Assembly: GCA_036342255.1 (NCBI GenBank)
Contig: JAZAUS010000005.1
Span: forward strand, 1-64,000
Source of the DNA: RUG11198 sp036342255
GTDB lineage: Bacteria > Bacillota_I > Bacilli_A > RF39 > UBA660
Direction: 5' to 3'
Length of the DNA stretch: 64,000 nt
Shown: piece by piece, positions 1 to 8,408 of the stretch
How positions within the stretch are numbered: position 1 is the stretch's first letter
Layout: each line of letters begins with the position of its first letter
Notes under the pieces: generated by a model
Seen by the model: the letters and a program-made list of their open reading frames with translations, nothing else
Database searches by the model: none
What the model was told of the DNA's origin: nothing
Position numbers and translations under genes: made by a program

Positions 1-125
1 CCGGAACTTATGCAGCCGCCTATTTCCCTGCATCTCACTTACAGTTCATACAGTTCAACCTTGCCGATGCTTCGTTCCCAACCATTTCGGCAAAAACGTA
101 TGACGGCACCTACAAGGAACCTACT
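1..125 (+). other. Foreign-composition left end with YDG-like reading frame
   Basis: By hand count 59 of the first 120 bases are G or C, against 17 of the next 60, so composition breaks near base 120. Plus-strand frame 3 is open from base 3 and includes the peptide ISAKTYDGTYKEPTITI, which resembles the KxYDGT signature of YDG/MBG-type Ig-like repeats in bacterial surface proteins. The frame loses sense in the AT-rich DNA beyond about 140. I infer a fragment of another gene, perhaps from another genome, joined here by recombination or by an assembly error. The family call rests on one motif. Confidence 0.5.
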
Positions 126-449
126 ATTACCATTAAATATAACATAATCATATCTTTCTCCATCTGCGGTATGTGTATAACAATATATATCATTTCCTGT
201 GTTTGTCATACCAACACCAGGCCATCCAGCTAATTCATGATTATTGTTAAATGTGCTCCATGCATACATATTATATGCTCCTTGATTTTTTAATACATCG
301 GATTTTACACATAGTTTATATCCATCTTTAATTGAATACAATCTAAATTCAGAAGTTTCATAATTATAAGCTTGTACTGGATAAACACCAAAAATTATAA
401 ATAAAACTATTATTCCAATTAAAGTTTTTATATTTGTTTTGCTTTCCAT
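39..449 (-). pseudogene. Secreted CBM26-like starch-binding protein, truncated
   Basis: The protein starts with a clear signal peptide (hydrophobic residues about 9-22, then VQA before YNYETS). Residues about 60-108 read YAWS...AGWPGVGMTNTG...IYCYT...VIFNGNS, the pattern of family 26 starch-binding modules (YaW, WPG, M, IFN). After FNGNS (about base 123) the frame enters the foreign left-end sequence, so the last 27 residues are probably not native. The start has a strong AGGAGG site seven bases upstream. Native role is probably binding or display of alpha-glucans at the cell surface. Whether an enzyme domain once followed cannot be seen. Confidence 0.6.
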
Positions 450-473
450 ATTATCTCCTCCTACTATAATATG

Positions 474-502
474 AGTATATCATAATAGTGATTAATTTAC
501 AA
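474..502 (-). promoter_or_regulatory. Sigma-A type promoter for the CBM26-like gene
   Basis: On the minus strand TTGTAA (497-502) and TATACT (474-479) are separated by 17 bases, just upstream of the AGGAGG ribosome-binding site of the CBM26-like gene. Confidence 0.55.
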
Positions 503-619
503 TGGTTAAACTTTTACTAGTGTTCAATTGTGCAAAGTAATTCCATTGTTAATTACTGTCTCCTTTATTTTTGCTTTATTAATATTTAGAATAATTGTAT
601 AATACTATTGGTGATAATG

Positions 620-1393
620 ATGAGAAATAAATTACTTTCTTTAATATGTATAATTTTAGTTTTGATTATGATTTTGTCTTTATATAAAATTATAAATTGG
701 TATTTAGATAACGAAAGAACTAATAAGTTGAGTAATGAAATAAATGATATTGTTAAAATTACTAAAGTAAGTGGTGGTGAAATTGTTGGTAAACCAGCTA
801 AAAAAGATGATCCATTTTCAGATCTTATAAACATGAATCTATCCAATGTAGATTTTACTAAATTAAAAGAAATGAATAGTGATTCAGTAGCATTTATAGA
901 AGTAAACGGAACTAAAGTTAGTTATCCTGTAGTGAAAACAACTGATAATGATTTTTATTTATATCATTCATTTGATAAATCTTATAATCAGTCTGGATGG
1001 ATATTTATGGATTATAGAAATAATATTCAAAATATTGATGATAATACAATTATATATGCACATGGTAGATTAGATGGTAGTATGTTTGGTTCATTAAGAG
1101 ATATTTTAACAAATGATTGGCATACAAAAAAAGAAAATTATGTTGTTAATTTATCTACTGAAAAATTTAATAGTATGTGGCAAATATTTAGTATATATAA
1201 AACCACTCCAAATTTTGATTATTTAAAAATAGACACCAATGAATATTTTCTAAATGATATAATGAAAAAAAGTATTTTTAATTTTAATACTTTAGTAAGT
1301 AAAGATGATAAAATAATTACTCTATCTACTTGTTATGATAAAAAGTATAGATTAGTCCTACATGCAAAGCTTATAAAAATAGAAAAAAGATAA
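620..1393 (+). CDS. srtB: Class B sortase
   Basis: Membrane cysteine transpeptidase that joins sorting-signal proteins to the cell wall. An N-terminal membrane anchor (about residues 4-28) is followed by a sortase fold with YAHGRLDGSMFGSL (His about 148), TLSTC (Cys about 238) and YRLVLHAK (Arg about 244), the catalytic triad order of class B enzymes. The open frame begins at a TTG at 608. I place the start at the ATG at 620, which sits six bases after GGTG, the spacing used by many genes here; the ATG at 617 is the alternative. It is one of the few plus-strand genes. I see no LPXTG- or NPQTN-type substrate in the window, so its partner is unknown. Confidence 0.88.
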   Translation: MRNKLLSLICIILVLIMILSLYKIINWYLDNERTNKLSNEINDIVKITKVSGGEIVGKPAKKDDPFSDLINMNLSNVDFTKLKEMNSDSVAFIEVNGTKVSYPVVKTTDNDFYLYHSFDKSYNQSGWIFMDYRNNIQNIDDNTIIYAHGRLDGSMFGSLRDILTNDWHTKKENYVVNLSTEKFNSMWQIFSIYKTTPNFDYLKIDTNEYFLNDIMKKSIFNFNTLVSKDDKIITLSTCYDKKYRLVLHAKLIKIEKR

Positions 1394-1395
1394 AT

Positions 1396-1432
1396 AAAAA
1401 AGAATTCAAATTGATCAATTGAATTCTTTTTT
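1396..1432. terminator. Bidirectional terminator after the sortase
   Basis: Near-perfect inverted repeat AAAAAAGAATTCAA ... TTGAATTCTTTTTT with A and T runs on both sides. It lies between the convergent sortase and the surface-protein fragment and would stop transcription from both. Confidence 0.85.
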
Positions 1433-1793
1433 ACTCTATTGCTGATTTTAATAAATTTATTACTGGGCGAACTCCAGTGTTATAGTAGGCTACATTATGG
1501 TTGATATATCCATGAAAATCCAGCTTATACACATTGGAAGAATTATTAGAATATGGGGTCATTGTCCAATACCCATATACATTATTTTGGTTTCCTCCAT
1601 AATTGTTTAATATCCATGATTCATATCTAGAAGAAAGGCAATTAATATCTGTACATAATTCATCTATTGTTGCCAATCTTATCTTATATCCATTTATTTC
1701 TTTTAATTTTGAAGATCCTAATGTGTTAATGTATGTTCCTTCTAAAAATTCTTTTACTTTACTTCCTGCATATGATAATAAATAACTTCATTA
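1431..1793 (-). pseudogene. 3' fragment of a DUF6273-like surface protein
   Basis: Reading minus-strand codons from about 1787, the frame gives SYAGSKVKEFLEGTY, then YKIRLATIDEL and YGYWTMTPYS, and ends GVRPVINLLKSAIE. This is the C-terminal half of the DUF6273-like domain found in secreted proteins of gut Bacillota, and it matches the VRPVI.L endings of the 61314-63419 protein in this window. There is no start codon or N-terminal part: upstream of about 1787 the frame meets stops and a different gene (truncated XRE regulator) occupies the other frame. I read it as a broken gene tail left by recombination. Confidence 0.65.
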
Positions 1794-2047
1794 GGATCTA
1801 CAAAATTATACCTTCTTATTGCATAGTTACTTACATCAAATAATTCTGCTAAATCTTTTAATCTTTCTGGAAGTGGCTCTCTAGCATTTCTTTCATATTT
1901 ATCTATGCTATCTGTTGTTTTTTCACCTCCTAACTCTAAAGATTCTGCTACATTTGGCTTAGACATATATCTAAGCTCCCTTACAAATTTTAGTCTTGCT
2001 CCTTGACTAAGATTCTCCAATTCAGGTTTAAAAAAATAATTACTCAT
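1754..2047 (-). pseudogene. XRE-family HTH regulator, 3'-truncated
   Basis: The N-terminal ~90 residues look like a Cro/CI-type helix-turn-helix regulator: LSQGARLKFVRELRYMSKPNVAESL, GGEKTTDSIDKYERN and REPLPERLKDLAELFDVS carry the usual helix pattern and the YERN..P..RL.-LA core. Full-length relatives continue past VIYYHM with more domain. Here only QEVK follows before a stop, at the point where a surface-protein tail begins in another frame. It has a good AGGAGG ribosome-binding site and could still be expressed as a short DNA-binding protein. Regulators of this kind are common on mobile elements. Confidence 0.6.
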
Positions 2048-2126
2048 AAATATACCTCCTATCTTATTTTTTTATATTTTTATATCTATTCTTAACTTTT
2101 TCTCAAACCCTTTTAAATACAACAAA

Positions 2127-2148
2127 AAAAGACTATTTCTAGTCTTTT
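2127..2148 (-). terminator. Terminator (copy 1 of the GACTA hairpin)
   Basis: AAAAGACTA / TAGTCTTTT stem with a TTTC loop, downstream of a ppdK-tail-like repeat. The same stem core recurs at 3102-3131 and behind the real ppdK at 4109-4134. Confidence 0.75.
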
Positions 2149-2180
2149 CATTTTATTACTTTGGTACGTTTAAACGTCCT

Positions 2181-2230
2181 ATTTTTGATTCGCCTTAATT
2201 GCAGCTTGTACTGTCGCTTTCTAACGTAGG
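2181..2230 (-). repeat. Decayed ppdK-tail-like repeat, copy a
   Basis: The minus-strand reading ATVQAAIKANQK followed by a stop resembles the PPDK C-terminus AAAQAAIKAKKN. It is the most degenerate of three copies. Together with copy b and the terminator at 2127 it fills most of the 367-base gap between the XRE remnant and the 2415 gene; I see no other gene there. Confidence 0.5.
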
Positions 2231-2297
2231 CAATAAAATATACTATTTAGGATTAAGTTAACTATTACTTTCTCTTTTCATATTTAATAGTTTTTAT

Positions 2298-2392
2298 GTC
2301 TTTATTGCAACTTGTACAACTACTCCGTTCTGGATGCTGAAATTTATACTATATTTAGCATATTTTTACCTTTTAAACATTCCTTATATTAA
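2298..2392 (-). repeat. Decayed ppdK-tail-like repeat, copy b
   Basis: This 95-base block aligns without gaps to 3154-3248; I count about 72 of 95 matching bases. On the minus strand it reads INFSIQNGVVVQVAIKT then stop, and an in-frame stop 13 codons earlier is also shared with copy c. It lies directly downstream of the 2415 gene. Confidence 0.7.
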
Positions 2393-2414
2393 TAAATATC
2401 TACTTTTAAATTGT

Positions 2415-3074
2415 CTACCTTCTATGTTGAGAATTAGCAATTACGTAATTAAAACGTGTATCAATTATAAATTTTATTTTTTCTATTTCAATTACACCTT
2501 CTAATTCAGCACAAATCTTTTCTTCATGAATCAAATTATTAAATAGCAATTCAAATTCCTCTTTTGCCTCCTTTGGTGATAATTCAAAGACTGATGGAAT
2601 TGAACCATAATCACCAGTATTGAAACCCTTATGTTCCAGCGTGCTATTATTTTTATCATGAATTGCCCTATAAATAGTAAATTCATTTGTCATCTTGTTT
2701 AAAGAAACACTTCTTTCTTCAATATGATCATTCAATTTCTTTGTTTGATTTATGTTAATCGTATCTCTATTTGACATAATAATATATCTACTATTATCGA
2801 TAGTAATCCATATATAATTACCTGCGTGTACCTCTTGATTACTATTCGCTAGAATACTTAAAGGCAATTTTAATATTATATCTTGATCTTCTTGTGGAAG
2901 TTCACGAACTTTTTCAAAAAATATATGTAATGTAGGATGCCCTAAAATGGACATTTTAAATACATCACCATTTCTAGTTAATATAATTTTATTATTCTCA
3001 TCATTCTTTATCTCTTGTGGCACTGTTTCTTTTTTAGTTTTATTTTCAATTTTATTTAGTAATTTCTTAAACAT
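2415..3074 (-). CDS. Hypothetical protein of the left-end cassette region
   Basis: I do not recognise this ~219-residue protein. It has no signal peptide or membrane segment; a Lys/Glu-rich N-terminus (about residues 1-30) is followed by a mixed alpha/beta region with IWITIDNSRYIIMSNRDT and FNTGDYGSIPSVFEL. The start is the ATG behind AGGTGATAAAA, three codons inside the open frame. An extended -10 (TGTTATAAT) sits between a terminator and this start, so it is probably a single-gene unit. Decayed ppdK-tail-like repeats lie on both sides (2298-2392 and 3154-3248), which suggests it is inserted cargo. Confidence 0.6.
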   Translation of the reverse strand: MFKKLLNKIENKTKKETVPQEIKNDENNKIILTRNGDVFKMSILGHPTLHIFFEKVRELPQEDQDIILKLPLSILANSNQEVHAGNYIWITIDNSRYIIMSNRDTININQTKKLNDHIEERSVSLNKMTNEFTIYRAIHDKNNSTLEHKGFNTGDYGSIPSVFELSPKEAKEEFELLFNNLIHEEKICAELEGVIEIEKIKFIIDTRFNYVIANSQHRR

Positions 3075-3091
3075 TTTTATCACCTATTTAA

Positions 3092-3101
3092 ATTATAACA
3101 T
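3092..3101 (-). promoter_or_regulatory. Extended -10 promoter for the 2415 gene
   Basis: Minus-strand ATGTTATAAT, 18 bases before the start codon and directly after the upstream terminator. No convincing -35 is seen, consistent with an extended -10 promoter. Confidence 0.5.
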
Positions 3102-3131
3102 AAAAAAGACTATTTTTACCTAGTCTTTTTT
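3102..3131 (-). terminator. Terminator (copy 2 of the GACTA hairpin)
   Basis: Stem AAAAAAGACTA / TAGTCTTTTTT with loop TTTTTACC on the plus strand. It lies just downstream of repeat copy c and is nearly identical to the ppdK terminator at 4109-4134. Confidence 0.8.
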
Positions 3132-3153
3132 AGTTTACTACTTATTATTTTTT

Positions 3154-3248
3154 GCTTTGATTGCGGCTTGTACAACTGCTCCATTCGGGATGGTGAAATT
3201 TATACCTTTTTTAATACTTTTTTATGCTTTAAGCATCCCTTCTATTAC
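3154..3248 (-). repeat. Decayed ppdK-tail-like repeat, copy c
   Basis: The minus strand reads GINFTIPNGAVVQAAIKAKNNK and then stops, like the true PPDK end FRVPIARLAAAQAAIKAKKN. About 76 percent identical to copy b over 95 ungapped bases by hand count. It lies downstream of the EEP-nuclease gene and is followed by a ppdK-like terminator. Confidence 0.7.
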
Positions 3249-3299
3249 AGTTGTATATACTTGAATGTATTTGGTACTAATAAAACTAAAATGATTCAG

Positions 3300-4079
3300 T
3301 TATTTATTAATAAACAACTCTGAGCACATTATATAGTGATCGGAGAAGTTATCTATTTTATAATTGTTAGTACATTTAATATTTTGATTAATCATAATAT
3401 AATCCATGTGTACTTCGCCACGTTTTTCATAGTAATCTTTTGTAGTAGTTCCTACAATGGTATCTTGAATTATACCTTTAATTTTAGGCATAATTTGAAA
3501 TAATTTTTCAGTATTAAAATCACCCATTACTACTAAATTATCATTTTTAGAATCGTTAATTATCTCTTCTAATGGTTTATATGATTCTGGATAGTCAAAT
3601 TCAGTTTTATCGAATGGTGCAAAAGCCATAGCATGACCTGTAATAATTGTAAAATTATTTTCTTCTTTTTTTATGACAATTTTTATAATACCTTTATCAA
3701 AAGATACATATTTTATTCCTTTAGAACTTATTTTTGTCATATGTGGATTTCCAAATAAAGCATATTGTGTATCTATTATTTCATATTTAGAAAAAATAGC
3801 TACTCCCACTCTTCCACCTTTAAATAAATATGAATCGTATGTATCTTTTTCAGCATAATATTTTAGATTAGTTTCCTTCAATATTTTATTAGTTAAAGAA
3901 ATCTTATCATTTATGTAAGTTGGGTATTCTTGAAAACATATTACATCAAAATCATATGTATTAATTTTATCAATTATTTCATTAATATTATTCATATTAA
4001 TTGTGTCAATAGTTTTTTGGTCATTTAAATCACAAGTTATGCCAACACACTCATTTATATTCCATGTAGCAAATTTCAT
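3300..4079 (-). CDS. Endonuclease/exonuclease/phosphatase (EEP) family protein
   Basis: Metal-dependent phosphoesterase of the DNase I-like fold. Family landmarks are in order: TWNIN (Asn about 7), FQE (Glu about 51), the ITGHA histidine (about 149), GDFN (186-189) and SDH (246-248). At ~259 residues it is complete. There is no signal peptide, so it acts inside the cell; the substrate (nucleic acid, inositol phosphate or lipid head group) cannot be told. The start is the ATG after AGGTGATAAAA, not the GTG three codons earlier. It has its own extended -10 behind the ppdK terminator and is bracketed by ppdK-tail sequences, as expected of inserted cargo. Confidence 0.82.
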   Translation of the reverse strand: MKFATWNINECVGITCDLNDQKTIDTINMNNINEIIDKINTYDFDVICFQEYPTYINDKISLTNKILKETNLKYYAEKDTYDSYLFKGGRVGVAIFSKYEIIDTQYALFGNPHMTKISSKGIKYVSFDKGIIKIVIKKEENNFTIITGHAMAFAPFDKTEFDYPESYKPLEEIINDSKNDNLVVMGDFNTEKLFQIMPKIKGIIQDTIVGTTTKDYYEKRGEVHMDYIMINQNIKCTNNYKIDNFSDHYIMCSELFINK

Positions 4080-4096
4080 TTTTATCACCTATCACA

Positions 4097-4106
4097 ATTA
4101 TACCAT
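4097..4106 (-). promoter_or_regulatory. Extended -10 promoter for the EEP gene
   Basis: Minus-strand ATGGTATAAT, 17 bases before the start codon and directly after the ppdK terminator; same layout as 3092-3101. Confidence 0.5.
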
Positions 4107-4108
4107 AA

Positions 4109-4134
4109 AAAAGACTAGTTTTACCTAGTCTTTT
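4109..4134 (-). terminator. ppdK terminator
   Basis: Perfect ten-base stem AAAAGACTAG / CTAGTCTTTT, eleven bases past the ppdK stop codon, followed on the minus strand by T residues. Confidence 0.88.
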
Positions 4135-4145
4135 AATCATTTATA

Positions 4146-6773
4146 TTAGTTCTTTTTCGCTTTGATAGCAGCTTGTGCAGCAGCTAGTCTAGCAATAGGT
4201 ACTCTAAATGGTGAACAAGATACATAAGTTAGACCTACGTTATGGCAGAATTCTACACTTGATGGATCTCCACCGTGCTCTCCACAGATACCTAATTTGA
4301 TATCAGGGCGAGTTTGTTTACCTAATTCTACAGCCATTTTTACTAGTTTTCCTACTCCTTTTTGGTCAATTCTAGCAAATGGATCTTGTTCATATATTTT
4401 TCTTTCATAATATGAATCTAAGAATTTACCAGCATCATCTCTTGAGAAACCAAATGTCATTTGTGTTAAGTCATTTGTTCCAAATGAGAAGAATTCTGCT
4501 TCAGTTGCTATTTCATCTGCTGTTATAGCTGCTCTTGGTATTTCAATCATAGTACCAATATGATATTTGATACTTGATTTTTTCTCTTTTTTAACTAATT
4601 CTGCTGTTTCTACTACGATGTCTTTAACAAATTTTAATTCTTTTATTTCTCCTACTAATGGAATCATAATTTCAGGAACTATCTTAAATCCTTCTTCTTT
4701 TTCTACTTCTATAGCAGCTTCCATTAGAGCTCTTGTTTGCATTTTAGCTATTTCTGGATATGTAACTGTTAAACGACATCCACGATGTCCCATCATAGGG
4801 TTAAATTCGTGTAAGTCAGAACATTTTTCTTTTAATTTTTTAACTGTAATACCCATATCTTTAGCTAGTGCTTTAATATCTTCTGCTTCTTTTGGTAAGA
4901 ATTCATGTAGAGGTGGATCTAAGTAACGTACTGTCATTGGTTTTCCTTTTAATTCTTTGTACATTGCTTTAAAGTCACCTTTTTGATAAGGAATTAATTC
5001 TGCTAAAGCTTTTTCTCTTTCTTCTACTGTTTCTGATAGAATCATTTTTCTCATTGAGAAAATTCTTTTTTCATCAAAGAACATATGTTCTGTACGACAA
5101 AGTCCTATTCCTTCTGCTCCTAGTTCTACAGCTTTTGCTGTATCTTTTGGAGTATCAGCATTAGTTCTTACACCTAATGTTCTGAATTTGTCTGCCCATT
5201 TCATTACGCGTCCAAATTCTCCTGCTATTGTAGCATCTACTGTAGGTATTTTTCCATCATATATATTACCAGTAGTACCATCTATTGAGATAACATCTCC
5301 CTCTTTGAAGATTTTACCTCCTAATTCGAATTCTTTCTTAGCTTCATTCATCTTGATATCTCCACATCCTGATACACAGCAAGAACCCATTCCACGAGCA
5401 ACAACTGCTGCATGTGATGTCATTCCTCCACGTACTGTTAGGATACCTTGAGATACTTTCATACCAGTTATATCTTCTGGTGATGTTTCTAATCTTACTA
5501 AGATAACTTTCTTTTTATTATTATGCCACTTTTCAGCATCTTCTGCTGTAAATACTATTTGGCCACATGCTGCTCCTGGAGATGCTCCTAATCCTTTACC
5601 AATTGGCTTAGCCTCTTTTAGTTTCTTTTGGTCAAATTGTGGATGTAATAATGTATCTAAGTTTCTTGGATCTATCATTAGGACTGCTTCTTCTTCAGTA
5701 CGCATTCCTTCATCTACTAAGTCACAGGCTATTTTTAAAGCTGCTTGAGCAGTTCTTTTACCATTTCTAGTTTGTAGCATGAATAATTTACCATGCTCTA
5801 CAGTAAATTCCATATCTTGCATATCTCTATAGTGACTCTCTAGAGTCTTACAAACTTCCTTAAATTGCTTAAATGCTTCTGGGAATTTTTTCTCCATTTC
5901 AGCTATTTTCATAGGAGTTCTAACACCTGCTACAACATCTTCTCCTTGTGCATTTGTTAAGAATTCTCCAAATAATCCTTTTTCTCCTGTAGCTGGATCC
6001 CTTGTGAAAGCAACACCTGTTCCACAATCGTCTCCCATGTTACCAAATGCCATTGATTGTACATTTACAGCTGTTCCCCAAGAATAAGGAATATCATTAT
6101 CTCTTCTATAAACATTAGCTCTTGGATTATCCCATGATCTAAATACAGCCTTAATAGCTCCCATTAATTGTTCTTTTGGATCATCTGGGAAATCTTTCTT
6201 AATTTTCTTCTTGTATTCTTTTTTAAATTGTTGTGCTAATTCTTTCAAGTCATCAGCATCTAATTCAACATCTTGTTTAACACCCTTCTTCTCTTTCATT
6301 TTATCAATTAGTTCTTCAAAGTATTTCTTACCTACTTCCATAACTACATCAGAATACATTTGAATAAATCTTCTATAGCAATCCCAAGCCCATCTTGGAT
6401 TATTACTTTTTTCTGCTATAACATTAACTACATCTTCATTTAAACCTAAATTAAGAATAGTATCCATCATACCAGGCATAGATGCTCTAGCTCCACTTCT
6501 TACTGATACTAGTAATGGATTTTCTTTATCTCCAAACTTTTTACCAGTAATTTCTTCCATCTTTTCAATGTATTCATTAATTTGAGATTGTATTTCTTTA
6601 TTTATCTCTCTTCCATCATCATAATATTTAGTACATGCTTCAGTAGTAATAGTAAATCCTTGAGGTACTGGTAGCCCAATATTAGTCATTTCAGCTAAAT
6701 TAGCACCCTTACCACCAAGTAATTCTCTCATATTAGCATTACCTTCACTAAATAAATATACGTATTTTTTCAA
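4146..6773 (-). CDS. ppdK: Pyruvate, phosphate dikinase
   Basis: Interconverts pyruvate, ATP and phosphate with PEP, AMP and pyrophosphate; in fermenters it usually runs in the glycolytic direction. At 875 residues it is full length. The N-terminal nucleotide-binding domain opens with LLGGKGANLAEM. The swivelling domain has RGGMTSHAAVVARGMG (phosphorylated His near residue 450). The C-terminal PEP domain has GTNDLTQMT and the CGEHGGD motif with the catalytic Cys. The reading frame opens with TTG, seven bases after AGGTGAT, and no ATG near it gives MKKYVYLF, so TTG is the start. An extended -10 TGTTATACT lies just upstream. Its 3' end is echoed by decayed repeats further left. Confidence 0.98.
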   Translation of the reverse strand: MKKYVYLFSEGNANMRELLGGKGANLAEMTNIGLPVPQGFTITTEACTKYYDDGREINKEIQSQINEYIEKMEEITGKKFGDKENPLLVSVRSGARASMPGMMDTILNLGLNEDVVNVIAEKSNNPRWAWDCYRRFIQMYSDVVMEVGKKYFEELIDKMKEKKGVKQDVELDADDLKELAQQFKKEYKKKIKKDFPDDPKEQLMGAIKAVFRSWDNPRANVYRRDNDIPYSWGTAVNVQSMAFGNMGDDCGTGVAFTRDPATGEKGLFGEFLTNAQGEDVVAGVRTPMKIAEMEKKFPEAFKQFKEVCKTLESHYRDMQDMEFTVEHGKLFMLQTRNGKRTAQAALKIACDLVDEGMRTEEEAVLMIDPRNLDTLLHPQFDQKKLKEAKPIGKGLGASPGAACGQIVFTAEDAEKWHNNKKKVILVRLETSPEDITGMKVSQGILTVRGGMTSHAAVVARGMGSCCVSGCGDIKMNEAKKEFELGGKIFKEGDVISIDGTTGNIYDGKIPTVDATIAGEFGRVMKWADKFRTLGVRTNADTPKDTAKAVELGAEGIGLCRTEHMFFDEKRIFSMRKMILSETVEEREKALAELIPYQKGDFKAMYKELKGKPMTVRYLDPPLHEFLPKEAEDIKALAKDMGITVKKLKEKCSDLHEFNPMMGHRGCRLTVTYPEIAKMQTRALMEAAIEVEKEEGFKIVPEIMIPLVGEIKELKFVKDIVVETAELVKKEKKSSIKYHIGTMIEIPRAAITADEIATEAEFFSFGTNDLTQMTFGFSRDDAGKFLDSYYERKIYEQDPFARIDQKGVGKLVKMAVELGKQTRPDIKLGICGEHGGDPSSVEFCHNVGLTYVSCSPFRVPIARLAAAQAAIKAKKN

Positions 6774-6801
6774 ATTATCACCTCATCAAATAGTATAACA
6801 A

Positions 6802-6831
6802 AAAGAAGAATATTCGTAAATACTCTTCTTT
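6802..6831 (-). terminator. Terminator after the UbiB-family gene
   Basis: Long stem AAAGAAGA-ATATT / AATA-CTCTTCTTT around a CGTA loop, between the 6859 gene and ppdK. Confidence 0.8.
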
Positions 6832-6858
6832 ATTTTTTTTGAAAAAATACCCTATTAT

Positions 6859-8397
6859 TTACCCTTTGTTTATATAATCAATATACATTCTAATTACTAA
6901 CCAAATAGATAAAACACAAGCAAAACCCAAATATATATTTCTAAGGAATATACTATCAACAATACTAGCCCCTAACAATAATGAAGCATCTAACAATCCA
7001 ACAACAATTAAATGTAACATAGCTTCTAACTTATCTATCTTATGTTCAGAATCATTTAACTCTATCTTAAAATTAACCTCTCCCCTATTAATAGATTTAA
7101 CTAACTTCAAAGATTCATCAGGCAAATTAATTAAACCATTACCCATATTAATAATATCCTTACCAACTTTTATAATATTATCTTTAGATATAACATCATC
7201 TATAACATCATCTTCTACTCTACTAGATAACACTTCTATAAGACTAATATTAGGACTAATCTTTTCTAAAACACCTTCAATAATACCAATACCCCTAATA
7301 AGCATTGTAATATCCTTATCAAGCCTAATATTATTATTTCTAAGCATAGAAAACATATCATTAATAAATTCTAAAGTATTAGTATTATGTATTTCTAAAG
7401 AAGCATTCTTAGATAATATCATCTCAATATCTTTTCTTAACTTAATATGATCTACATCCCCAACAGTCGTAGACAATAATAATAATATTCTTTCTACTTC
7501 ATAAACATCATTCTTAACAATAGCACTAATACAATTATCTAACAATTCTCTTTCTCTAGAACTAATTCTACCCATCATTCCCAAATCAAGAAAAACAATT
7601 TTATTATCCAAAAGCATTATATTATCAGGATGAGGATCAGCATGAAAAAAACCATCAACAATAGCTTGTTTAACATAATTATTAGCTAACTTCAAACCAA
7701 TATCCTCCATATTATATTTCTTATCTAATATATCTACCTTATCTATAGTAACACCCTTAATATTCTCCATAACCAATACCTTAGAAGTAGAAATATCTTT
7801 ATAAACATAAGGAGCCCTAACATAAGAAATATCTTTATTATTATCATTAAATTCCTCAATATGTTTAGCCTCTATAACAAAATCCATCTCTTCCTTAGCA
7901 ACATTAAACAATTCCTCAATAACATCACTTAAATTAATAACCTTAAAAATATTATTAAGATGCATAATAGAAATAGCTTTTTTCAATAACTTAACATCTA
8001 AAGCCATCTTATTATAAATATTTTTTCTTTTAATCTTAACAACAACATCATCACCATTTTTTAATGTTGCCCTATGAACCTGAGCAATAGATGCCGAACC
8101 AATACAGTCAACATCTATATCTTTAAATATATCTTTATAATCCCCATATTCACCAATTAATATATCTTCAACATCAGAAAAAGACATAGGAGTTACATCA
8201 CTCCTTAATCTAGACAATTCATCACAATACTCTTTAGGAAATATATCATTACGATTAGACATAATCTGACCAATTTTAATAAAAGTAGGTCCCAATTCTT
8301 CCATTATTTTATATAATTTTGAAGGCGTAAGCCCACCCAATATATTATTATTTTTAAGAACACTTAATATTTCTTTTAATCTATCCTTTTCATTCAT
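6859..8397 (-). CDS. ABC1/AarF/UbiB family atypical kinase
   Basis: Predicted membrane-bound kinase-like ATPase. The family-specific stretch LGPTFIKIGQ (about residues 36-44) is followed by GSASIAQVHRA, VVVKIKRK (ATP lysine), the loop FHADPHPDNIM and the metal-binding VFLDLGMMG. Two membrane helices close the protein (about residues 455-505). UbiB proteins support ubiquinone synthesis or mitochondrial lipid handling elsewhere; no quinone genes are seen here, so a lipid or membrane role is only inferred. I start at MNEKDRL, which follows AGAGGGAT; the first in-frame ATG would overlap the pseudopilin end without a good site. It lies 11 bases downstream of the pseudopilin gene. Confidence 0.9.
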   Translation of the reverse strand: MNEKDRLKEILSVLKNNNILGGLTPSKLYKIMEELGPTFIKIGQIMSNRNDIFPKEYCDELSRLRSDVTPMSFSDVEDILIGEYGDYKDIFKDIDVDCIGSASIAQVHRATLKNGDDVVVKIKRKNIYNKMALDVKLLKKAISIMHLNNIFKVINLSDVIEELFNVAKEEMDFVIEAKHIEEFNDNNKDISYVRAPYVYKDISTSKVLVMENIKGVTIDKVDILDKKYNMEDIGLKLANNYVKQAIVDGFFHADPHPDNIMLLDNKIVFLDLGMMGRISSRERELLDNCISAIVKNDVYEVERILLLLSTTVGDVDHIKLRKDIEMILSKNASLEIHNTNTLEFINDMFSMLRNNNIRLDKDITMLIRGIGIIEGVLEKISPNISLIEVLSSRVEDDVIDDVISKDNIIKVGKDIINMGNGLINLPDESLKLVKSINRGEVNFKIELNDSEHKIDKLEAMLHLIVVGLLDASLLLGASIVDSIFLRNIYLGFACVLSIWLVIRMYIDYINKG

Positions 8398-8408
8398 ATT
8401 ATCCCTCT

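Noticed and set aside
608..619. TTG at 608 as sortase start
   Set aside because: It lies inside the GGTGATA ribosome-binding region; the ATG at 620 (or 617) has the right spacing.
2048..2414. A tRNA or small RNA gene in the gap before the 2415 gene
   Set aside because: I could fold no cloverleaf; the gap is explained by the decayed repeats and a terminator.
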